A stretch of DNA of 64,000 nucleotides from Sphagnum magellanicum (lineage: Eukaryota; Streptophyta; Sphagnopsida; Sphagnales; Sphagnaceae): the NCBI GenBank assembly GCA_021904315.1, contig CM038910.1, positions 13,020,001 through 13,084,000 of the forward strand. The letters run 5' to 3'. Positions 11,793 through 24,335 of this stretch are shown here, piece after piece (position 1 is the stretch's first letter; each line of letters starts with the position of its first letter). The translations under genes were made by a program, and so were the position numbers. The notes beneath the pieces are model-generated. The model searched no databases, was not told the DNA's origin, and saw only the letters and a program-made list of their open reading frames with translations.

Positions 11793-12694
11793 TGATGCAC
11801 CCCCAAACTCCTTAAAAAACCCAAATGAGAGTCCTAGAACGGAACATAAAAAAAAAGGTTGGGCACATTCTTTAACTCATAGCACTTCAAGGGTAAAAAG
11901 GCATGCTAGAGCTCTAGGATGGGGCTAAGATGAACTCACAAGTGAAAGTTCAAAATTAGGTCAACCTACACAACCAAAAAAAGAGGGCGGTTAATGTAAG
12001 TTGAATGGAAGTGGTGCGATAAACTTAATAAGGACGACCTCAAGCACAAGCTTTACACGGCCCACAACCTTTAGGAAAAGGCACCACTCCCCTCTCTATA
12101 ATATGCCTCTTCATGGGGACTATATTCAAGTGTCACTTTTCCCTAAAACTCCCAAGTGGGAGTCCCGAAATCGGGACTCTTGTTGTCCCAAAATTTTGGA
12201 TGCTCATATCTTTTTCAAATCAAATCTTTTTAGAGAATGTGAGGGGAATATCTTATAACTCTCAAATAGATCTTTCTAATGATGTATAACACGCCCCAAT
12301 CAAAGCTCATTTGACCCCTACTTTCAAGGGGTTTATGGTCGGGAGTCAAATTCCCAATTTGACTCTTACCCCTTCTTTTGATCATAACTCATGAAAATCA
12401 AGTCTAAATGAAAAATACGAGGGCACTTTAAGTATCTATGCTTCAATACCTTTCTAATGGTGTCCTAAGGGCCCAATTTGGTTTTTTTTGCCTTTCCAAC
12501 CAAGGTTCTAAACATTTGCAACTCTTACACGAATGCAACTCCCAAGGTGGGAGTGCACTTGGGAGTCATTGGGCTCCATCCCTTGCACTCTCCCCCATTT
12601 GTGAGAATGTGTTTCACACCTAAACACATATTCTTGGCCTCATGGGCCCTTGCACTCCATGCTTAGTTGTGAACTCAATATTAGGGTTGTGACA
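11793..12694 (-). mobile_element. Solo LTR, family A copy 2 (902 bp, reverse orientation)
   Basis: On the minus strand it starts TGTCACAACC and ends GCATCA. Flanks are TCATT (11788-11792) and TCATT (12695-12699), a perfect 5-bp target-site duplication that fixes both ends. Compared with copy 1 the terminal CG dinucleotides have become CA, typical of methylation-driven decay. The internal palindrome persists at 12341-12366 with a changed centre. No element interior is present nearby. Confidence 0.82.
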
Positions 12695-12699
12695 TCATT

Positions 12700-13935
12700 G
12701 ATCAGAAGTAAATGTTGTACAACAAAAGTGTCATGTCTATTGATATGTAACAGCATGTGGAGACTACAACATGTGGGTTGCAATAGAGAATGGTATGTTG
12801 TTGCGACATATGCATGGTGAATGGATGACCACAATGCCTAAACCTATAAACATGGATTGGGTTGAGAATGTATAGGTAATGTTGTTTTTTTGAATTTTTC
12901 TTCTCAATTGTTTTGCATCGTTGAAGCTCTAAACTTATTGAGTCTAGAAAACTAGATTTCTCTTGATGGGAGCATTATTATTGCTTCTGTATCAATTTCG
13001 TTTTGCATTTTGATTGTCCCCCATGTTGTGGAATGTTGTGAAGGTTAGTATTAAAAACGTGTTATCTATAATTTTTGCAAAGAAAACATGTAAAGCATGT
13101 AATTTTTGCAAATGTTACATGTTACTTTCTAACATGAGCCAATGGATAAAGGGATATAATAGATACCAAATTTGTGAAGTGACTTTTATTTCCTCTCTAG
13201 TTATTCAATCACAAGAAGAAAACTTGTTTTTTTCCATCCCCGCACATTGCAACTATTGTCCAATTTGACTACATTTAAACTACATTTTGCCATCTTAAGT
13301 TTGCTAGTGGCCTATTGCATTATTTAATGGTCAATATTATTCATAGTTGTTACGTTCACTATGTTATTCACTTATGAGTATGTTTTGGAACTTATTTAAT
13401 TATTTAATAATTTCCATTTGTTGACGTGGAAATTCAAGTAGCCTTTAACTTTATTTAGATAATGCATTATAATGGGTTAGTGAACTTTTTTACATTTCTT
13501 TAATTATCAACATGGTGCATGAGTTGAACTATCAACTTTTAACATGTTGAAGCCATTACTTAGGAGTTGCATTTCACACTTACCATAATATATTAAAACG
13601 CATGTAACAATTAAAAACCCCACATTTATATTGGATTGAATTCGTGATTTTTTCACATCTTTTCAATCATTAGAATTGGACCATTCACTTTTAATATATT
13701 AAAACCATTATTCACATATTGCATTTTTCATTTATTATAATATATTGAACATATTGAACTCAATGTTTTGTAATTATACATGAATGGTTTAGTAATTTTT
13801 GTCACATTTCTTGAACTACCAACATTTTTACATGAGCTGAATCATTCACTTTGAACTCATTGAAATCACTATTCAAATGTTGCATATTGCACTTATTAAT
13901 ATATATGGAAACACACATAATAACTTAATGCTTCA
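12700..13935. other. AT-rich intergenic DNA, no gene recognised
   Basis: No domain, tandem array or terminal repeat seen. Loosely recurring phrases (ACTCATTGAAATCACTATTCA-like) suggest very old repeat DNA. Confidence 0.45.
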
Positions 13936-13936
13936 C

Positions 13937-13961
13937 GTGTGTGTGTGTGTGTGTGTGTGTG
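13937..13961 (+). repeat. GT dinucleotide microsatellite
   Basis: Twelve uninterrupted GT units. Confidence 0.95.
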
Positions 13962-13984
13962 GCATCAACATTAAAACAAAAAAA

Positions 13985-14375
13985 ATTTGAAAGAATTTTT
14001 TTTGTCAAATTTAAAATAGATATTGTCAATTTTTTATAATAAAATATAGTAAGTAACCATAATATTGAAAGATTTAAACAAGTTGCTAATTACACAACTT
14101 GTCTATAACCAAATGTGGCAAATTTTTTTATGGATGATTACCATTTTAGCAACATTGCAAAAATAAATAAATAAAATTTACTTGATTATATTGAGGAAAA
14201 TAAAAACTTACAATTCCACATAAATTGGACACATTTTATGTATTGAAAATAAAGTTGCAAAAGACTTAATGAGTGCATTTTTTTAATGACATTGAATTTA
14301 CAAATATTCTAGGTCAATTTAAACAAAAAGAAATTTGTAGATTTATTCATGACATGTAATTTCAAGTTTTTTTAA
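13985..14375 (+). repeat. Diverged direct repeat C, copy 1
   Basis: About 390 bp that reappears in the same orientation at 15165-15545. Shared landmarks in order: AACCATAATATTGAAA, ACACAACTTGTCTA, ATGGATGATTACCATTTTA, AAATAAATAAATA, ACATTTTATGTA, TTTATTCATGA. AT-rich with no coding frame. The spacing of about 1.2 kb would fit a pair of LTR-like or tandem units, but neither is proven. Confidence 0.65.
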
Positions 14376-15164
14376 ACCTTTTCAATTCAAATTTTTAAAA
14401 ATTTAAAAGAAATTTTAATAAATTATTGATTAAAATGTTTATATATTTTGATTATAAGTCATAAAACCCATTGTAAAATTATATCATTTTAAAATTTTTA
14501 AAATGTAAATTTTAAAATTAAAATATACATTTTAAAATATGAAAATAATCCTTCGTTGATGTTGATGGCCGTTTTTATGTTTGCAAAATAGTGGAAATTC
14601 ATCACACAAAAAAACCTTTGGTTACATCATTAATATTTATTTTAAAGTTTCGAAAACATTGGATAAGGTTTATGATGATTTCAAAAATTGAACTTAAATG
14701 TTTTCAAATAAATTTTATGTTGGAATTGTTTATGTGATTAAGGTTCGAATTATTATAATTAAATTTTGGCAATTTTTTGTTGTTTACATTTTTCTTTGAA
14801 TTTGCACTTTTTTCCATTTTTTCCCAACAAAAATTGCCAAGTTAAAAAAATTTGAAACTAAAAAAACATGGTGGTTGGGGGGGAGGGGGGGTTAATCCAA
14901 CTATTTAAACCCAAATTTTCACCAAAATCAATCGTGTTTCCTTTTATGAAGGAAACAAATGTAAAATTTATTCTTACATCATCATCAAAAAAATGTTGTG
15001 ATTATTTTTCAAAGTTGCATGATTAATTGTGTAATGTATGATTAATCTTTCTAAACAAATATGGTCTAGATAATTAAATGACTATATTTACTACTTAATT
15101 AATGTTTCTTTTTGTGACCAAATTTTGCCAATTTAAAGGGACAACAACATCAAAAAGATTCTTT

Positions 15165-15545
15165 TTTGAAAGAAAATTTTTTAGCTGAATTTTAAATATA
15201 TATATTTAATTTTTTACAATAAAATACAGTAAATAACCATAATATTGAAATTTTTAAACAAGTTTCCAACTACACAACTTGTCTACAATGAAATGTGGCA
15301 ATCTTCTTATGGATGATTACCATTTTAACAACATCGTAAAAATAAATAAATAAATTTATACCTAATCATATTGGGGAAAATAAGAACTTGCAATTCTTTA
15401 AAAAATAGACATATTTTATGTAGTTAAAAAATTTACAATTTTTTTAATAAATGCATTTTTAAATTCACACTGAATTTACAAAGATTTTAGGCCAATTTAA
15501 ATAAAAATATATATTTTTATTTATTCATGAAATTTTATTTTAAGT
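15165..15545 (+). repeat. Diverged direct repeat C, copy 2
   Basis: Second copy of the repeat described for 13985-14375, with the same landmark order and scattered substitutions. The DNA between the copies (14376-15164) is AT-rich, has a short G-run near 14872-14893 and no recognisable ORF. Confidence 0.65.
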
Positions 15546-15748
15546 TATTTCCTTTTACATTGTGAATTCAATCATTGTAAATTATTATTTTTGTTTGAAT
15601 ACATTATTGAACAAGCTTCAAAATCATATTTTCATTTGTAACATTTGAATACATTTTGTAAAACAAAATGGGTGTTAAAGTTTGAATTTCATAAACAATT
15701 TTATGCCAAACATGATAAAGTTAAACTTTTTCATCTTTATTCATAAAG

Positions 15749-15840
15749 TGTTGAAGTGGTTTGGTGGTTAAGACCTTTGTGTGTTTCCATGAAGTATTGG
15801 GTTTAGTCCTTGATGGACGCATGTTTTAATGTATTTTGTA
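15749..15840 (+). repeat. tRNA-like SINE relic
   Basis: TGGTTTGGTGGTTAAGAC resembles a Pol III A box and GGGTTTAGTCC, about 45 nt downstream, a decayed B box (8 of 11 consensus positions). The order and spacing are those of tRNA-derived SINE heads. No intact acceptor stem and no clear 3' tail, so it is not a functional tRNA. Confidence 0.35.
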
Positions 15841-16289
15841 CAAATGTAATTTACAAACATATACATCATGCTTAAATGGTGTCAAAAAGATTTGTCAACA
15901 AAATGAAAAAAAAAAAAAAAGTTTTTCATGGCATGTAAATTTGTCACGACATGCCATGATAACAATGTAATCCATGACTCCATAATTTGAGGAAAAAAAA
16001 TGAAAGAAAAAGTTATATGATGATGTGGCATGTTATTCCACGTGATATTAACTTGGGACCTCATATATTCATGTCATAATTTTTTAATTAAAAATGATCT
16101 AGTGCAACTTGTGACTATCCAAAACAACTTTAAAATAGTTCATTAAGAATGTTCTAATCAATTAGTCATTTTTGACAAAAACCATACAAAGTTGCATATT
16201 AGTCAATTTTGTCCTATTTCACTAAAAACTTAGTAAGTTTGGGTAGTGAAGAAAGACAATATTTCTTCATATGAATGCATAGATGGTGA
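15841..16289. other. AT-rich intergenic DNA
   Basis: Holds a 16-base A run near 15904-15919 and no coding or repeat feature that I can support. Confidence 0.5.
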
Positions 16290-17790
16290 TTTAAAGTGCA
16301 TCAAACATATAAACATCAAATCAAAAGCACCATCAAAGTTTTTCAGGTGACAAGTGAATTATGTCATCTCCATGTTGTGTAATAAATTTCATTGTTGCAT
16401 ATGTGATATTAAAAGGAAATGGACAAACATATAAACACAAATTGTAAACAAAAAAATTAAATGCAATTGTTGATTGTTACAAAAACTCTTTCAAGGTTGT
16501 ACATAAATCTTTGCATACATACCATTCAAGACACATACCAAGAACCATTGAATGAAAAATAACAGCCAATGAATGACGCCAAAGTGGGTATTGTTACATG
16601 TCCAATGTAAATTTGTTCACATGGAGTGAGTATTGCTCCAAGCATATAAACAACAAATAAACATCACCTCCTTTCTTATTGGAGTGTCAACTGATTTCAC
16701 TAACTGAACCATAATGCTAAACAAATCATTTTACATATGTGGTGAAAAGAAACCCAAACTAAGCAAACAAAACATACAAGTGGCAAATGAACAACACCAA
16801 CATTCAAATGCAGTTCAAATCATGACTACTAGTCCTAGGCTCCAAGGTACATTTACATAGGTAGGACTTGACACACATTGCAAGCACACAAACAACTTGA
16901 ATGAAGAACACCAGAAAATGAGTAATTTGAAGAAATCCAATCATATAAGCCTAAAGGGGACACTAATAAAAAATACATGAGTAAAAATATAAGGTGCAAT
17001 ATATTGGTTGCTAGGTAAAAATCATAAGTTAACTAGTTAAAAAATAGGGTACATTTTTTCAAATAATCAATTTAATTATAATATAGGGTATGTAATCATT
17101 TGAATGGTGGATTATAATTAATATAAAGTGGTTTTAATATGTATATACTAGAAAATTAGATCACAATAGGGTGATAAAAAACATGTTGGACAATTAATAC
17201 CCCCCCTAAAAATGGTTGTTTAACACATGTGGATCCCAAACTTTACACTAAGTGTCCCCCCTCGCCCCCTAGGCATATAAATAGAAAATGAACACTACCA
17301 ATATCAAAGTGTTAAGCAATTAAATTGTTGTTCCTCTTGCAAAGTAATCAAATCTTTACATATGGAGCACTTTACACACATTGGAAGCATTAAATAAACA
17401 ATATTTGTTCATAATACCAAGACCCTAATCAATTTGTCACATCAGAAACAAAATTGTGCATACCATGTGACAAGCACTCAAAACATAAAAAACCAGCCCA
17501 CATGAACAAAACTAGATACAATGAACAACACCATCACAATTTTCAAATGCAAAATGATCATTAACTATTGTTTCTTAAATAAATCTATGCATAGGTGGTA
17601 GAAAGTTTTCCAAACATATAGGCAGCAAATGAACAACAAGATCAAGTCTTTGAAATGTTAAATGATCATATTTAGTTCCTACGAATTATAATCCAAGCAT
17701 AAAACACAATAATGAACAAAGTTGTTACAACGATAAACAACATTGTAAGCACACAAGATCAATAAACAAAGTGAACTAAGGTCCAAATTA
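16290..17790 (+). repeat. Degenerate dispersed/tandem repeat field
   Basis: The phrase ACATATAAACAACAAATGAA followed by CAACACCA and then TTCAAATGC recurs in diverged form at least seven times (around 16305, 16423, 16640, 16783, 17272, 17520, 17612) at irregular spacing. No ORF is kept through it. It looks like an old satellite or repeated element broken by indels. Confidence 0.5.
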
Positions 17791-18425
17791 AAAGGCTAGA
17801 GTTATGTACTCATTTTAGACGCTTGCAAATAATGTATAGGATGTGCTTCATACGACTTTACCCTAATGTGCCTTTTGACAATGTCCTTCATGTTTGGGGA
17901 GATAGTGGTCTCCTTCTCCCACTAATTATTCACAAGGGTAATCACTACTTCATCAATGGAATCTGATCGTCTTGCTCATTTGTGCATCAACCAAAAAACA
18001 TCATTTTGAGTGTCTAGTAATATTCGTCAATTTAGTCCTTTCTTAATGTTTCACCTATCAACACCCCAAAATCCTTATAATGCCTTTGTTGGTTTTAATG
18101 TTATTATCATGTGAACATGAAGCTAGTGTGCACATAATGTCTTTTGCCATGACAAGCTTAAATTGGTGGGAGCCAACAAGATGAAATTCAATGCCTCTCT
18201 CAAATTACCCAAAATTGCTTGACTTTATTTCAAGACTTCCATGTTTTCAAGGTAGGGAGGTAGAAAATCTTGAACCAATGGATGAGATAAAAAATTCTCC
18301 ATGACTAATTGTTGATATTTTGGAGCGTGGGATTTTAGTTGGTCCACCATCAACATCGCAAAACTTGTAGCTTGTTTTGCACTAGATTTTTGGAAACCCA
18401 CCTTGATGACCATCTAGTTCATTGG
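17791..18425. other. Intergenic, no gene recognised
   Basis: Only short frames. A minus-strand frame at 18225-18413 (QLKSHAPKYQQLVMENFLSH) runs toward the minisatellite at 18433 but has no known domain. Confidence 0.4.
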
Positions 18426-18432
18426 GGGCAAA

Positions 18433-18560
18433 ATGCCCCCTTCGATCCCTTCGATGCACATGAACCTCTTCTACATGAGTGGCAAAATGCACCCTTTGAT
18501 GCACATGAACCTCTTCTACATGAGTGGTAGAATGCACCTTTTGATGCACAACAACCTCTT
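18433..18560 (+). repeat. 45-bp minisatellite, about three units
   Basis: Unit contains GATGCACATGAACCTCTTCT and CATGAGTGG. The length is a multiple of three, so frames on both strands stay open and give artificial 15-residue protein repeats (CASKGAF on the minus strand). No evidence that it is translated. Confidence 0.8.
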
Positions 18561-18844
18561 CTATAGTAGCAACAATTTTTTCTACCTTGTGAGTTTTGCA
18601 CTATCACACCTTCTACATGTTGTTTGCAACCCGCTTCTACTTGTACCAAGATTGATAGTCTTGGTTTTTGTTTACTTCTTTTGGAAAATGAGGTGTTATG
18701 TCCATCTTGGAATTCTTCCTTTTTGCCAACCCCCACCTACGACACAAAAACAATTGCATGCCCTAAGCAAACCAATATGTGCAAATGCCTTAGAGGGAGA
18801 TTATTAAAATAAAACCAAAATCATGTAACTAGATAGAAATGAAT

Positions 18845-19065
18845 AATTGTTTGAACCTTAAACCGTAAAGAAAACAATATTCCAACAACATGCAAGTAAG
18901 AAATTCTTGAAGAATTTCTACATGTTCCTGAAACCTTGAACACAACAATATCCCAACAATAGGCAGGTAAGAACTTCTTGAAAAACTTTTGCATTCCCTA
19001 AACCTTAAACACAACAATATCCCAACAACATGTAGGTAAAAACTTCATGAATAACTTCTTAAGGT
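18845..19065 (+). repeat. Tandem repeat of about 80 bp, three units
   Basis: Each unit carries ACAACAATATCCCAACAACA, then a GTAAGAA(C/A)TTCTTGAA segment, then CCTAAACCTT. Units are about 75-85% alike by eye. Confidence 0.7.
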
Positions 19066-21300
19066 GGGGTTAGAAAGATTTCAAATTTTGAATTTTCTTC
19101 CTCATCTTTGTCAGGCAATCAACAATGTTGAAAAATGGCCCATATAACATTGTTGATTTGCTTCACTCAAACAAAAGCACATTCGATTTCTCATGGTTCA
19201 TTCATGGTGCATGCATAGAAACCACAACATTTAGATGTGCAAGCTCCCACCCATAGTTCTAGCCCATAACTCTCGCCTAAAGCTTAATTCCTACCCACAT
19301 TTTTGTTCCTCAAAACTCTCCCACATCTTCCTTCATATAGCCAACAAAGTCTCATAAAATTTGTGAACCTCCTCAAAGTTCTCAAGGACCTACTTCCAAC
19401 CCCATTGAACCTTAAACCCTAGTTCCTATTGATGTGTATGTACATTGTTGATTTCATTTGATCCACACCATTGGTTTATAAATGGGAAAAGATCTCCTAA
19501 TGTTTCATCCATGATTTCCTAAAAAATACATTGATAATATCTTAAAATTTCATCCAATCAATTAAACTACCTCCCATATGTTAAATAAAGCCATGTAATG
19601 CATTTTTTTACTTAAACATAATATTAAAACCCCTATTTACCCAATAAATATGCATGTTCATGAAATTTGTATTGTAACATGTGAACTTGGAAATGTGATG
19701 TTTTAATTTAATTATGTAAAAAAAAATTTAAACACATTGTTTCATTGTGTAATTAAACACAACTCAATATAAAAAACACCGGTTACATTAGGTTTTGAGT
19801 CCTTTTGAAGACCTTTAGTTCATCAAAAAAATTCAATATTTTTGTCATTATTGCGTATACGTAATGTAAATATGTTGATGCCCAAGGTTGTCAACTTTAT
19901 ACACCAATGTTATGATATGATAGAAATGAATTTCAAATTTAGTAGTGGTTACACACTTGGTGGCTCCTATTAGCATGGTTGGACCCATAAGGGATTGCTA
20001 CAAATTTTCTAAATTAACTAAAGATGGAGTTTCACAAGGTGAAAACATGCAACAATGTTATAATAATATTGTTGTAAAAGGTATCATGTTGAATTGTTTA
20101 TGTTGTGTGATGTGTGTGTTATAGGTGCAATTGGGTAAGGATGTTAAAGATGAAATTTCTAGAAAATGGGTGGTGTGTGGTGGCTAATTTGGTGCTAAAA
20201 AAGGATCCATCAAGAAGTCAACATGGAGACCTTTATACTAGATTTCTTAGTTCCTATGTTGATAAAGTTAATGCATAAATTGGAAATGTGAGGTTATTTA
20301 GTTTTGCTATGTAGGCCTTGTAATGTTGCTACTAATGTACTCAACTACCAAGAGAAGCCATGGCTAGGAAATAATGACAAATTAAGGCAATTCAACATTT
20401 TTTGTGAGGAAATCCATGTTGTGAAGAAGGCTTTCAAGACATTGGTTGCAAAGAAATAATAATAATAATAATAATGGGTGCATTAGGGTAAGTTTGTTGC
20501 TAAAATTTTGGATTTTTGTTGTCGAGTATTGTCCATGAGTGCCTAGGGAAAATAACATGGTTTTGAGTCCTACGATTAGAGGGGGTGCACATTAACATGA
20601 ATGACATTGGGAAGGTCTAGGCATTGAATTCCTTTATAGAATACAAGTGGGGTGAAGATCATGAATGGATCTTATTGTCATCAACATTGGGATATTTGAA
20701 GTGCTAAATCTTTATTGTGGGAAAAAAATCTATTGGCATGTTATGACTTGTGAAGTTCAAAGGTTTAAGGGATTTATTCTTGGGTGTTTCCAATTTGGGT
20801 TGTTAAAAAAAGAATTAGGATGGAATGGAAAGTTATTATAGTGTTAAGTAGTGGAAGGTCCATGCATACAAGATATATGTTTTTTGAATGGCATTTCTTA
20901 TCAATGGGATGGGACTAAAGAAATGCAAGAAGTTGTGCTTAGCATGATGGTTATTGATTAAGTAATGTTGCAAAATTATGAAAGTCTTGGGTGGGGTTGA
21001 GAATCTTGGGAGGTCAAGGGTCTTGGATGGGAATCATGAGTCATAGTGGTTTGAAGGTCTTGGGTGGGAGTTAGGAATCCCAAGAGGTGAAAGGTCTTGC
21101 AAATGAATCCTAGAATGTTGAAGGTACCTGGCAAGAGTTGTGTGAGCAAAAGGCATTAGGGCATGAAGGCATGAGTTAAAAAGCCGAAAGGGTGTGGGGC
21201 ATAAGTTGAAAGTCTTGGGAAGGAGGTGCAATAGGATTTTTGGCCATTTGAAACTTGGAACACGATTGCATAGGTTGTGATTGAAATTCCATCGTAGCAT
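19066..21300. other. AT-rich intergenic DNA
   Basis: No gene recognised. Contains an AAT trinucleotide run at 20455-20475. Plus-strand GGTCTTGGGTGGGA-like phrases recur between 20985 and 21080 and open the repetitive zone that follows. Confidence 0.45.
20455..20475 (+). repeat. AAT microsatellite
   Basis: Seven AAT units in a row. Confidence 0.9.
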
Positions 21301-21319
21301 AGAAAATGATTTAAAAAAT

Positions 21320-22560
21320 ATTAGTCCAAGTTTTTAAATCCATTCTCAAAATTACAACTAAAATTTGATCACAACCTAGACAAAAGTGTTCCATGGACCA
21401 TGAACACTCATGGGCATAGTCCATGGAGTGCCCATGTGTAAGTTGCACCTAAAATTTGGTCACAATCTCAACAAGGGTTCTCAATGGACCATGGAAAACC
21501 CATGGGCCCTAAGTCCATGGAGCAACTTTGTGAGGCTTTACACATTTTGGTCACATGTTGGAAAATGATTTTTGAAAACAAAATCCCAAGTTTTAAAATC
21601 CATTATTCAAAGTTGTGATTAAATTTCAGTCACAATTTGAACATGGGTGGATTATAAAACACTTGAATGTGGACTCGATTAGGACCAAAAATAGATCCAA
21701 CTCAATTGCGATTGGATTTCAATTTGAAGAAAAATAAAATAAAAATCTTGACCACAAAATTTGGTGACTAAATTTTGGTCACAATTTTCATAGTGCAAAT
21801 TTGAAAATAAAAATAAAAATCTTGAACATCATGGTGGTAGCCAAAATTTAATGACCACATCTTGATAGTCAAGATTATTATTATCATCAATATTTTAGAT
21901 AGGATTTTGTTCATTGCAATAGAACAATTGAGGTTAACAACTAAGGTGGACCAAGTCCACCCCTATCCATAAGGTGATCAAATTTCATTTGTGATTTTTT
22001 TAATTGAAAAAATTCTTGATTGTTGAGATGTTGATTGAAATTTAGTTATCACATCTTGATAATCTAAACTTTTTAAAAAAAGATACTAGTCACCATAGGA
22101 ATGTGACCAAGGTTTATAACTAAGATGGACTTTGTCCACCCCTATCCATAAAACAATTGAATTTCAATCGCAATTTTCAAAAACAAACTTGAAAAAAATT
22201 TGATTTTTGAGATGATTATCAAAATTCAATCACCACATCTCAATGGTTAAGATTATTTATTTGTTTATGTGGACAATATTTTGATTGTTGTAAAAATCGA
22301 ACCAAGGTTTGCAATGAAGGTGGACTAAGTCCACCCCTATCCATAGTGCAACTAAATTTTAGTCACAAAAAAAAAAAAAATTGAGAAATTTTTTTGGACC
22401 ATTGATGTGTGGCAACTAAAAATTTAATCACCACATTTCAAAAATCAAGATTTTTTTAACAATTAGATGTTTAATTGTTGGGATTGATTGCAATCGCCAT
22501 ATAGATTGAAACCCAAGTTCATGCCATGATCCATGTTTTCAAAAAAATGTGTTGACTAAA
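21320..22560 (+). repeat. Satellite-like array, 180-195 bp period
   Basis: The core GTCCACCCCTATCCATA occurs near 21955, 22134 and 22329 (spacing 179 and 195). Each core is preceded by a GGTTTATAACTAAGGTGGAC-like stretch and followed by AA(A/T)TTTCAATCAC and ATCACCACATCTTGAT. The left part (21330-21660) is a related ladder with a CCATGG palindrome and AAATTTGGTCACAA phrases. The period is close to a nucleosome repeat, as in many plant satellites. Units are strongly diverged. Confidence 0.65.
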
Positions 22561-24015
22561 TTTCAATCACCATTGAGGTAAATAGTTTTACTCCTACAAT
22601 TTTTTTACTCTTTTGACCTTGGTTGACCCTAAATAAATGTGACGTGAGGTTATGTCATTGTCAAAATTAACATGATTGACATGACCTTACAAGGCCAACA
22701 TTAATAACCCTAGACATGTCCTATATTGGAAACTCTAGGCAAATCCTTGTCATTTGAGATTTTTGTTGACACAAATGGCTATGTTTAGGTAATTGCAAAC
22801 ATCATTTTAAAAAATGTGTTATTCGTTATAGGTTGTCATGACTTGTTGTTGAAGTACGGGCTAGAACATGGTTAATTGTTATAAGGCATTTTCATAGCTT
22901 AATATGTTTCAAAAGTTGAAGGATGTTTGTAGTTGACATTCAATCTATGTTTAAAATTCTTTGAAAACTTTAAAATCCTTAACAAAAATCTAGTTATGTG
23001 GTGTGATATGTAGGTGAATGCAACAACATGAAACTTTGCCACTGTCCTTGTTTCCAATGCAATTTTGAACTCCAAGTTTTTAATAACATCACATCAACAT
23101 ATCATGATTCAAAAGTTGTTACAAAAAAGTCAATAGGATGGATTTGCTTTCCCCTTGTCAAACCTTATGAAACAATGGCTATGTGGATTTGCATTGAGGT
23201 TGAATAGGAATTATTGACAAAAGATGTGAATTAAATCTTGGAATTTTCATTGAAATTTTTCCCTTTTAGTTTGAACTCTACATATTTATGGCCAAATTGT
23301 TGTCAAGCTTCCTGTAATTGTGTTGCATAAAATGAGTGACAACAATTTATTTTACATTGTATGTAATTTTTGTGACCCATAACTGTATGTATGAAATTTT
23401 GGGTGAACAATGACCAAGTTTTTGGTCTTTAATAGGATTGTAAAAGAACTAAACCAAAAAAATGTTTAGGTTTTACTATATTACTTCCTAACATAACGAC
23501 ACACTTGAATGCTACAAAAAAAATGGTTGAATTCCATATTATCACTTAACGTGGTGCATGTTGAAGCAATTTGACAAAACAAACACGTGAAACCCACCAA
23601 TGTCTAGAAAATTCCTTTGTTCATTAATTTTATTCTATTTCTTTGGAAGCAAATGCTTGAGTTATCCATACATTGACATGGTCTTTCTTCTTTTGCAAAG
23701 GAAATGTGAATATCAACACAATACTTTTGATATGTACTAGTACAATTAACTTGACATTTAAAAATTTCCTTCAATTATATATTTCTTCATGCAACAAATA
23801 TTTTTTATCATGAAACATATCCCAATCTATGTCCAACATTATTATAATAAACATAAATAGTTGATCATCACATTGTTTGAAATAACATAAAGCCCAAGTA
23901 ATAATAATCATGAGATGTAATTTATCACCAAGTTCAATGGCAAAACCTATGAGTTTGTAGTCAATAACACTAGAAAATTAAAAAATGTTGATTGTAAATT
24001 AAGCAACTCAAAACT
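22561..24015. other. AT-rich intergenic DNA
   Basis: No gene, tandem array or element boundary recognised. Confidence 0.5.
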
Positions 24016-24019
24016 AGAA

Positions 24020-24335
24020 TGGAACTACATCACAAACTTCCTAGGCCATGATTTGGCAATAGTAGTTGTGTGAAATCAAAATTTTCATAGGTTTGTATTG
24101 TTTAAATACAAATGACATTATTATTTAAATACAAATGTTGTGCACATGAAATTCATGTCTAGACACTACAATAGACATACAACATATGTGTTTAGAAAGT
24201 GCACACATACAACATCCATATTCAAAGTTTAAACAATATGAATAGATGTACAACATTTGTGTTTAAATAGTACAAATTTATGGAAAACATACATTATTAC
24301 CAAATTGTGGCCCATGAAGTTTGTGATGTAAGTCC
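24020..24335. mobile_element. MITE-like element with long inverted arms (about 315 bp)
   Basis: Left arm begins ACTACATCACAAACTTC and runs to about 24113; the right arm, reverse-complemented from 24335, begins ACTTACATCACAAACTTC. The arms pair over about 80-85 bp with mismatches (shared GGCC, ATTTGG, TTTAAA, CACAAATG blocks). There is no coding sequence, as expected for a non-autonomous foldback element. A clear target-site duplication was not found, so the superfamily is open. Confidence 0.6.

Noticed and set aside
15749-15840. Functional tRNA gene
   Set aside because: Box A/B likeness is present but B box is mutated and no cloverleaf or acceptor stem can be drawn; kept only as a SINE relic.
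18419-18736. 105-residue minus-strand ORF with CASKGAF/HSCRRGS repeats
   Set aside because: Produced by a 45-bp minisatellite whose length is a multiple of three; frames are open on both strands and no domain flanks it.
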